NCBI GenBank assembly: GCA_037178675.1
Contig: JAYMGJ010000599.1
Location: 1-64,000, forward strand
DNA: 64,000 nucleotides
DNA from: Scleroderma bovista
Lineage: Eukaryota; Basidiomycota; Agaricomycetes; Boletales; Sclerodermataceae
Direction: 5' to 3'
In this document: in pieces, positions 55,835 to 64,000 of the stretch
Layout: the number at the start of each line of letters is the position of its first letter
Position numbering within the stretch: the first letter of the stretch is position 1
The notes under the pieces: generated by a model
The model's database searches: none
The model's input: only the letters and a program-made list of their open reading frames with translations
Told to the model about the DNA's origin: nothing
Position numbers and translations under genes: made by a program

Positions 55835-58204
55835 ATGCGCCTGATCATCGTAAAAGCTTTCCTTGCGAGGGAGAATTTGATCAGGGAGGAAAAGCCAGTG
55901 GAGCGCCGAACCAAAGTTCTCGATTTCAGCGATGAAGAAACAACAGAGTACGCGATCCTGTCCCATCGATGGGTTGGGAAAGAAGTGGACTATGACGAAA
56001 TGGTTGGGCTCGCGAAGATGGCCGTGGAGGACAGAGACGAGATTCGCCAGCGTGATGGCTATCAAAAGATCCTCCAGAGCTGCGAACAGGCTCGGAAGGA
56101 TGGATACGAGTGGTTGTGGGTCGACACTTGCTGTATCGACAAGCGAAGCAGCGCAGAGCTATCCGAGGCCGTCAATTCCATGTATCGGTGGTATGAAAAC
56201 GCAAAAGTATGCTATGCGTACCTCCACGACGTTCCTGGTTCATCCCTTCCCACTGCGAGAGACAAAGAGAGGTATCCCGATTTCAAAGGCTGGCCAGAGT
56301 GGTTCTCGCGTGGGTGGACGCTACAAGAGTTGATAGCCCCAAGCAATGTCCAGTTTCTCAACAAGGATTGGCAAAGCATAGGTGACAAGAGGACGCTTGC
56401 ACCTACCTTGCGAAATATTACTAGAATTCCTGAGCATATATTGATACATGGACTTGAAGGAAATCGTCCATGTGTTGCTCAAATCATATCATGGGCTGCC
56501 CGCCGGACGACGACGCGAGTGGAGGACCGAGCTTATTCGTTGATGGGTCTGCTGGACGTGAATATGCCGATGTTGTATGGAGAGGGGAAGAGGGCATTTC
56601 ACCGTCTTCAGTTGGAAATCATCCGCGCATCTAACGACCAAAGCGTTTTTGCGTGGCATTCACACAAGGAGCAGCCTGGCAGTATCCTTGCGGATGACCC
56701 GGGCGACTTCTGGTTTTGTGGTAGAGTGGAGCTGATGGGTCACGACGATTTCATCCAATGTGTCAAGAAGGAGGTCCCAGAAGAAGAGCTGGACTCGCTC
56801 GAGGATCGACTCAGCACATTCCCCGTCACGAATCGCGGCATCCAAATTTGGCTGCTCCTCCGTCCCCATCACGACTCTCGCACACTCTTCGAAGCCTGGC
56901 TGCCGTGCCGTCGTGATCCATGGAAAACACCAGTGACTATCAATCTGGCTTTGTGGGAATCCAATTACTATAGATGTGCAATGCCGCACGTTGGAGCACC
57001 CAAGTTACTATTAGACGGACCTCTACAATTGCGCCAAGTCCATCTCAAATATCAAGACTTGCCGCATCGCAACATTACATTCCAAATTGACGATAGCGTA
57101 CTCACTGATAATGGTTTCACTTGCTGCGACGCGTACCCAAAGAAATTCACAGGAAACACGCTTACGCTGACGAGCACCAATCCCCTTTGCACCAAAGTCT
57201 ATTCTGATCGTCTAACTAACCATCGCTTTGTAGTGGGCCTTGGACAATTTTTTCGAAAGGCCTGGATACGTGTCGTTTCTGATGAATCTAACATAGATCC
57301 GCAACCTCCAGGCCAGGACTATATCATGCATAACTACTTTAAAATGCTGGACAACGCGTCAGAGCATGCACAGCACATGAATAAGGCGCGTTCTAGGGCT
57401 GAACAGATCCGCATTATGCACACCCGTCTCCCTCGAACAACCAGGATCCTTCGGATTTCGTCCGTCACATGGAAGAGCTCAAGGATGTGTGGAGTTAAGC
57501 TTGACGTATGTCACGATCCCGGTTTCGGTGGCATATCGGGTGAATGGACAGCCTTCAATGTTAAAGTAAGTAGTTTTTTTTGCATGTCACACTGACACCT
57601 TACTATTTATTTAGGGAACAGACGATCCCGGCTGTGACTGGCGGAGTCTCATGATACTCGATCAGCATAGGAAGTGCGGTAGCTACAAAATAGACGGCAT
57701 GCCCAATGATTTCTCAGACGCACTCGATGGTATCAAAGTGAGCACGCATGCCTCTTATGCAGTGTTTGAACCTTACAAGAACAGCTGGGGGACTATGGTC
57801 ACTTTACTGACTCGGAGGAATTCTGTTGCGAAGGAAACCTCTATGCTGACCTCGAGTCACTTTCAATGGCGGACATCACCCCAAGGCAGCACGAAGTATC
57901 TTCAAAGGATTGTGTAATAGCCTGGAATTGGACGGACATCACGGACATCACGGACTTCCGCCGTCTCAGATTATACAAACCACTGATGCTGTCACTTCCA
58001 ATTGGTAACGACAACCTCAAATCATTGTTAATTTCGCTCTCTACTCGACTTGACAACAGATACCTCGTCACAAGGGTCATACAATATTCCGATGACCATG
58101 ACTCAAGCATCATAAGATGTTTATGCGACATTGCAAAGCCATTTATTTGGTATCGAAATAAAGGCGCTGGTTCTGCGTCAGAGGAGCGGCTGGCCCCGAG
58201 TTGA
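55835..58204 (+). CDS. HET-domain protein 2, full length
   Basis: Close paralog of HET protein 1. The start ATG is at 55835 (MRLIIVKAFLARENLIREEK). Exons: 55835-57565, 57615-57737 and about 57857-58204, all in phase, near 730 codons. HET motifs: YAILSHRWVGKEVDYDEMVG, WLWVDTCCIDKRSSAELSEA, CYAYLHDVPGSSLP and WFSRGWTLQELIAP. Then TRVEDRAYSLMGLLDVNMPM and LYGEGKRAFHRLQLE. The C-terminal part (NRGIQIWLLLRP, WESNYYR, WKSSRMCGVKL) is conserved with the neighbours but more diverged than the HET domain. As in gene 1, the second intron is open in frame. It appears intact. Confidence 0.87.
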
Positions 58205-59442
58205 GAGCTGAGGCGGAGGGTGACCACAAGGGTTAACGAGGTAGATGAGATGGAATTGTGAAGGGCTAGGTTTTTCTCGGTCGTACATTCTCTAGCCGTC
58301 TGTTCGTCTACCCTTGCTATGTATGCTTTCGTGTACCATTTCTAAGTACTTATGCAGCCTCTAGTAATAGTATTGTATTACAAGCGCTCTTGTCCTATGG
58401 ACGGGCAGAGCTACAGTAGTAGGGAGGGAAATACTACATTTGCAGGATCTAGTTTGGTAGAGAATAGCTAAGGAGTCGTGTCGGCTTCAAACTATATAAT
58501 GTGCAACAGGTCAATGCGAAGGTCGAGCGGTCGGAATAGTCTTCGTTGGATGGTCCGATCATTTGTGGGAGGATTGAAGTCGAAGGAAAGACCTGGGATA
58601 CAATGTGTTTGGTTGCGTTGAAGTAAATGGACTTCAACAAAGCGACGATGAAGACCTGAAATATGAACTCGACCATTGCGCACGAGCGTACTTTTTCGAT
58701 AGAAATGTTTCGTTGGATCGCACAAATAGCACCGGCTAAACACTCGAAATCGAAAAGCACTCACACAGTTAGCGTACAGCGGTAATGAAACATCGTCATC
58801 ATGCACATTTACACTTGGTGCAAGCAGTGCACGAGCAGCGACATAGGATACCCTTATCAACAGCCGTACTTTCAGGCATGCCTCTTATACGCAGGCATGA
58901 ATTGATGACAACGAAATTGCACACAAACGCCATGAAGAGAGACAAAAGGGAAGATAGCACAAATCACAGAAAATCGTCAGCACCTACGTGACGACGACTG
59001 TGGATGACTGCCTACCAACTAAGTGAACGCACTGAGCCTAGACGCAAAAGAGATGTCAAAGATGATCGCGAGGAAGCCGCTGCCGCCGGCTACTATGCTG
59101 TACCAACTTTTTAATTTCCCCACGAGGGGGAGGGGGGCGGCCATTGACGTTGGTGCCAATGACATACCGGGAATGATAGGTGGCGATGGAATGGCGTGCT
59201 ATTGGGCGCTCAGAGTTGCTTGTTGTGCTATGCTGAAGCTTTTTGGCTAGAAATCACATGCGCCATGATCCTTGTGCCCTTCCATCATCAATTGTTCCCA
59301 CTGGCATATAAAGACCTTAACCAACTAAAGAGACCAACCTGATTGTATCACCACAACTGCACGTATTCAATTCGTTTAGAGGAGGTATATATACCATCTA
59401 CAGTTGATGATTACGGTCGAGATTGACATGCACTTGTGTAGC
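58205..59442. other. Intergenic DNA and mini-HET promoter
   Basis: No gene recognised in 58205-59100. From about 59150 it matches the HET gene 1 upstream region, including a shared hairpin-like CTGAAGCTTTTTGGCT and GGCATATAAAGAC with a TATA box at 59307-59313. Confidence 0.5.
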
Positions 59443-59844
59443 ATGCGCCTGATCAACGTAGAGGCCTTTCTTGAAAGGGAGCAATTGTTTAGACGAAGAA
59501 AGCGAGTTGACCGTCGAGCTAAAGTTCTCGAATTTGGTAACGACGAAGACACGGAGTATGCGATCTTGTCCCATCGGTGGACGGAGCAAGAAGTGGATTA
59601 TAATGAAGTAGTCAAGCTCGCGAAGATGGACGAGGAGGAGAGAACTGAAATTCGCCAGCGTGATGACTATCGAAAGGTCCTCCAGAGCTGCGAGCAGGCG
59701 AAGAAGGACGGGTACAAGTGGTTATGGGTCGACACTTGCTATATCGACAAGCGAAGCAGCGCAGGGACTATGGTCGCTTTACGGACTCCAATAACTGCTG
59801 CCGTGAAGGAAACCTCTTTGCTGACCTCAGGTCTCGATCTTTAG
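59443..59844 (+). pseudogene. Mini-HET: HET gene with an internal deletion
   Basis: The promoter and first ~109 codons match HET protein 1 closely (MRLINVEAFLEREQLF, YAILSHRWTEQEVDYNEVVK, WLWVDTCYIDKRSSA). At 59764 the sequence jumps in frame to a segment matching the retained-intron region of the paralogs (GTMVALRTPITAAVKETSLL) and stops at 59842. About 2 kb of coding sequence is missing between. The junction lies in a shared GCAG/GGGACTATGG context. One ligand-like Cys of the TCCIDK motif is Tyr. The product would be 134 residues, a truncated HET domain. Remnants of the C-terminal exon follow to about 60160. Confidence 0.8.
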
Positions 59845-60068
59845 AGGTGAATATCACCCCAAGGCGGTACAAAATATTTGAAAGGGGAGGGCACGAGAGA
59901 GAGAGCGACATTGTGAGGGCGTACGACCACCGTGATTCTTCCATCGAATTACACAAACCACTTGGCCTGTCGCTTCCGAGTAACGACGACTTCAAATCAC
60001 TGTTGGTTTCCCTATCTAGTACTCGACTCACCAGCAGATATCTCATCATAAGTTGTATGCTCCCCTAA

Positions 60069-60633
60069 CCCTGGCTGGCCTGACTCAGGCACATTGTACA
60101 ACATTGCAAAGCCATTTGTTTGGCACCTGGTTCTGTGGTGGAGCTGAGAGCAGTGAAACGCAAGTGACCAAGTAAGAGTTAATGATGTGGATGACATGGG
60201 GTTATGAAGCGCCGTTTTTTCGTCCGTTGTTGTAGGGGTAGTGGATTTGGCTACTCGTCAATATATTCTTGCATGTGTATCATATCTATTGAGGATACAC
60301 CTGCTACCCACAGCACTTGACCACTTTTTTTGTTGCCCACTTCACATTCATATCCACGATCGCGCCTCATGACTCAATTGACTGAGGCAGTGAGGCACAG
60401 AGATGACCTGAGAAAATGGTGTCGTATTCTCGACCCGAAAAAAAAAAACATGTTCGCTTACTTACCTACAAGATTTCACCAGCACAGCGGAGTTGCGCGC
60501 ACAACACGCTGGGCACAGTGTGTGAGTGCAGAGCCATTTATTAGTTGCGGGGTTTATTGTACTGGTTCCTCGCTGGTGCCGCCTGCAGACGGTGCGCACC
60601 TGATTGTCTTGGTCCGAGTGTCGAAACTCGGCC
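60069..60633. other. Degenerate downstream region of the mini-HET
   Basis: Begins with a decayed HET C-terminal exon (AKPFVWH near 60105), then sequence that recurs downstream of the next HET copy at about 62340-62560 (shared ACGACTCAAT/GACTGAGGCA and CACCAGC(A/G)CAGCG blocks). The tandem HET units therefore include their 3' flanks. Confidence 0.55.
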
Positions 60634-62288
60634 TCGTATTCTCTGATGGGTCTTCTGGACGTGAATATGCCGATGTTGTATGGGGAGGGGAAGAAGGCTT
60701 TTCACCGTCTTCAACTGGAGATCATCCGCACGTCGAACGACCAAAGTATCTTTGCGTGGGGTTGCAACACGATAGAAGTACGGAGTGGCAGTATCCTTGC
60801 GGATGACCCGAGCTTCTTCTCGGGTTGTGATAGGATGGAACTGATGAATCAAGACGAATTCATCGAATCTATTAGACGTGAAAACCCAAAAGAAGAGCTC
60901 CCTTCGATTGAGGACGACACATTCCCCATCACGAATCGCGGCATCCAAATCTGGCTGTTCCTCCGTCCCCGTGTTGGCTCTGACTCCGTCTTCGAAGCCC
61001 TGCTGCCATGCCGTCCTTTTTCATCGGGTTCACCAGTGGTCATCGATGTGGCTCTGTGGGAATCCAATTACTATCGATATCCAGGGTCTATGTATCAGGG
61101 ACAGTCAGGGCGTCTGCAATTACGTCGTGTCTATCTCAGATATCAAGACACACCGCATTGCAACACCACATTCGAAATCAATGACAGTGCAATTCTCAGG
61201 GAGGGTTTCACCTTCTCGGACACGTGGTCAGATGAACTAATCACAGGGAACATGGTCACTCTGAGCACCACAGATCCTCTTTGGGTCAAAGTCTATTCTT
61301 GTCATCAAACGTCTCAGTTCGCAGTGGGGTTTGGACAATGCTTTGGCCAGTGCTGGATATATGTCGCTTGCGAGGAACCTGGCAGGTGTTTTTGGAGCTA
61401 TGACTCTATGCTGGAGAGAGCGCCAGACTATGCGCGGTCCATGGAGAAGGCATGTTCTAGAGCTGCCCACTGTCAAGTTTACATTTTGCAAACCTGTCTC
61501 CCTCGATCAACCTGGATCCTGCAGACTTCTTATGTCATGTGGAAGAGCTCAAATATTTGTGGAGTTAAGCTTGAGGTATTTCAGGATCCTGGTTTCGGTA
61601 ATGTGTCAGGTGAATGGACAGGTTTCGACGTTGATTTAAGTAGATTCTTTTTTGTGCACGCACATTCAATACCATCTTGATATTGCAAATAGGGGACAGA
61701 CGATCCCGACCGCGACTGGCGGGGTCTCATGATACCCCATTATCCGAAGGAGGAGAAATGCTGTGAACTATTTGTGGATGGGGTCTGTATGAAATTCTCA
61801 TATGCACCTCGTGGTATAAAGGTGACTACACATACCTTTCATACAATGTTCGAGTCTTACGAGAACAGCTGGGGGACTATGGTCACTTCTCGGACTCCGG
61901 GGACTTCTGCTACGAAGGAAACCTCTTTACTGACCTCAGGTCACTCTCTTTGAAAACGGACATCACCCCAAAGCAGCACAAAATATCTGGGCGTGGATAC
62001 CAGAGAGAGAGCAACCTTGTGAGGGCGTACCACTGCGACTTCTCCGGTAGTGTCACCGATTTATACGAACCACTTGGCCTGTCGCTTCCGAGTAACAACG
62101 ACTTGAAATTATTGTTGGTTTCCCTCTCTACTCGACTCACCGACAGGTATCTCATCAGAAGGGTCATACAATGTCTCTCTGACCCTCGCCGGCCTGGCGC
62201 AGGCACAACACATTGGTACAACGTTGCAAAGCCATTTGTTTGGCATCGGAAGGAACGCGCTGGGGAGAGCGATGAGGCGGAGTTATGA
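60634..62288 (+). pseudogene. 5'-truncated HET gene copy
   Basis: Homology to HET protein 1 starts abruptly near 60634 within YSLMGLLDVNMPMLYGEGKK, so the promoter and whole HET domain are absent. The C-terminal half is open (NRGIQIWLFLRPRVGSDSVF, ESNYYRYPG, MWKSSNICGVKLEV). The first intron donor is mutated (TTAAGT at 61636 instead of GTAAGT), so reading runs into the intron and stops at 61680. Exon 2 (61693-61821) and exon 3 (to 62288, GLSLPSNNDLKLLLVSLSTR) are preserved. Confidence 0.82.
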
Positions 62289-63293
62289 ACGTCTGTTGTT
62301 CTGGTAGTGTATTTGGCTGTCCGTCTATGGCACGCACATATTTCATCTCTACTACGGATATGGATGTTACCCACAGCACATCCACGAATTCACGTCACGA
62401 CTCAATCGACTGAGGCACAGAGAACAGTGTGATGTTGTATTCTTGACCTGGAACAAAAGACGGCCACTTGCCTAGTACAAGACTCCACCAGCGCAGCGTG
62501 CGCGCACAGTAGTATTCCGGGGTTCGTTGTACCCGAAGAACAAATGCCGCCTGCAGACGACCGTAAGTACCTGATCGTTTACTTCCGAGTGCCGAGGCGC
62601 GGGCCGCTCGGCCTCGCAGAGGTATGCCAGGCTGTGCAGTAGAGTACTACTACATCCACGTCGACAGACCATGGGTTCGGGATCAGGAGTGTCTGGGCGG
62701 GGACGATACACGAGCAGAGTGGCTAGTAAAGCTGAGGGGACCTTAGACTTCGTCTATGTGCTCTTGACTGTTTTGTGGGTCCGCACGAGGAAGGTGATAG
62801 AACGGAGCGCTGGGGGTGGATGTTTGAGTCCATGGCATGCGCAGACTGAGCGTGTATTCCGTTGTCACGCCGGGTCGTAGCTTTAGTGGATATGCCTCCA
62901 ACCTGGAACTGGGGCAGTCGACCTGTTAGGGGCGCCGCAACAACCACTAGGGAGTTTTGGTGGTTGTACCATGTGTCTCCGCAAACTGGATTTCCTCCTA
63001 GTAGGTTCGCAAGCTAGTGCAGGGCGGGCGCATTCAAAAAGAACTGCCTAGCCTTGCGAGTGGAAATTGTGCGCTTTCTTCGTCTTCCTTGTTTGACTGC
63101 CGCCCCAAGGTCCGCTTCTCTTCGCAGGAACTGTCTAGTAGCTGTAGCAGATTGAAACACGCTGAGCCTAGGTGTTTGTCAAAAAAAGAACTCATTTTCC
63201 GACGGACCTGTAGTGATCATGTACACAAACAAGATGAGGTAGTATTATACATGTCTATTCACTTCTTCGCCAACCTCAGCCGCGACAAACACC
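62289..63293. other. Intergenic DNA, no gene recognised
   Basis: Starts with the repeated HET 3' flank (to about 62560). The remainder has only short overlapping ORFs without recognisable domains. Confidence 0.5.
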
Positions 63294-63968
63294 TCAACTA
63301 GTCCGAGCAGCATTCGTTGATTTCGTCGGCCCCGAACGTGCCCACTGAGCCTCACGCCCTCCCTCGACTCGACCATTGCACGGACTACTCCACACTACAC
63401 GTCCCCGCCCATCTGTCACGAACGGCGGCTCGCTAGGATGATCAGAGTCAGCTGAATCACCTCGCGTCCCTCCTCCAACGACCGACGCGTCGTGAGCATC
63501 ACCATCCGCGGCGTGACAAGGATCAGCCCCTGGAACGGGCGAAGAAGGCGGTACAGGCGCCGAGTCTTGAATCGCGCGCGCATCAGCAGTCTCATCTTCG
63601 TATGAATCAGAGGGGGATACCGCCTCATTGCTATCCTCATCTGACACATTCATGATGAGCGCCCCTCGGTTGTTAAAAGTCGCTGTGGTGCTGAGCCGTG
63701 GTGATGGTGTGTTTCTCGCCGGCGTTGATCCAGATGGACTGGAAACAGTGGTTGGGACTGGTTCGACGGGGTCGACTGATTCGTCACTCGCATCAGCATT
63801 TGGAGGGGCCATATCTCTGGTATCGGGTGTAGCACTTGTCGGAAGAGGCACAGGAGAATCGGGCGAACGCTGTCCATCGTCGTCATCCGAGGTTTGCGCG
63901 GTCTCATCTGCTTCAGCCATCATTTGTCGCATCACGAGATCATCCAGCTGGACGAAAGTATGGTTCAC
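63294..63968 (-). CDS. C-terminal part of an acidic, Ser/Pro-rich protein, partial
   Basis: Minus-strand frame open for about 224 codons, ending at 63294, with its start outside or near the right edge. It opens NHTFVQLDDLVMRQMMAEAD, a helical segment, followed by a long disordered region rich in Asp, Ser, Pro and Thr (ETAQTSDDDDGQRSPDSPVP, DSYEDETADARAIQDSAPVP). The end is DGRGRVVWSSPCNG and an Arg-rich tail. I do not recognise the family. The composition suggests a regulatory or scaffold tail, but no function can be given. Confidence 0.45.
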   Translation of the reverse strand: MNHTFVQLDDLVMRQMMAEADETAQTSDDDDGQRSPDSPVPLPTSATPDTRDMAPPNADASDESVDPVEPVPTTVSSPSGSTPARNTPSPRLSTTATFNNRGALIMNVSDEDSNEAVSPSDSYEDETADARAIQDSAPVPPSSPVPGADPCHAADGDAHDASVVGGGTRGDSADSDHPSEPPFVTDGRGRVVWSSPCNGRVEGGREAQWARSGPTKSTNAARTS

Positions 63969-64000
63969 GTAAGCTAAAGTGGCGGGACACTTACGATAGT

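Overview
The window is nuclear DNA of a filamentous basidiomycete, most likely a mushroom-forming Agaricomycete. The reasons are genes split by many short introns (about 45-60 nt, GT-AG), a HET-domain family, a short F-box protein of the Agaricomycete type, chromodomain Ty3/gypsy retrotransposons, and what look like a KDZ-type transposase tail and a TET/JBP dioxygenase gene, a pairing described as typical of these fungi. I cannot name the species.

The left 26 kb is a nested transposon graveyard. The oldest layer appears to be a KDZ/TET-JBP locus: a transposase C-terminus at 1-234, a minus-strand ORF split between 1372-1484 and 3557-3628, and a plus-strand TET/JBP-like gene in pieces from 15850 to 19407. 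Into it went (a) a 2.07-kb LTR-like element (1485-3556); (b) an 11.8-kb chromodomain Ty3/gypsy element (3878-15644, minus strand, perfect CTTGG target duplication); and (c) a 2341-bp LTR-like element (16464-18804, perfect ACCGG duplication). A second 2341-bp copy sits in the gypsy pol gene (7272-9612), and a 1504-bp element sits in the gypsy 5' LTR (14054-15557). The gypsy element carries an extra antisense gene encoding a spliced Zn(II)2Cys6 protein (4666-5786). Downstream are imperfect tandem repeats (19.9-22.1 kb), the 3' end of a Ty1/copia element, a solo gypsy LTR with a perfect AATAT duplication, and low-complexity DNA up to about 26.5 kb.

From 27 kb the window becomes ordinary gene space: a full-length HET protein gene; CCZ1 (Rab7 exchange factor subunit); a UBP12/USP15-type deubiquitinase sharing a 93-bp divergent promoter with dihydroxyacetone kinase; and a direct duplication in which an intact M20 carboxypeptidase gene plus an intact six-finger C2H2 regulator (45.0-49.0 kb) are preceded by a rearranged, broken copy (41.1-44.6 kb). 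The broken copy is hit by an 861-bp DNA element with perfect 37-bp inverted repeats. Next come a cytidylyltransferase-like gene with a changed catalytic motif, PRP43 (DEAH helicase) and an F-box gene.

The right end holds a HET cluster: a full-length paralog (55.8-58.2 kb), a mini-HET made by internal deletion (59.4-59.8 kb) and a 5'-truncated copy that lost both its HET domain and a splice donor (60.6-62.3 kb). An acidic, serine-rich protein tail runs off the right edge. HET proteins act in nonself recognition, so this is a birth-and-death gene cluster. The housekeeping genes (CCZ1, UBP12, DAK, PRP43) look intact.
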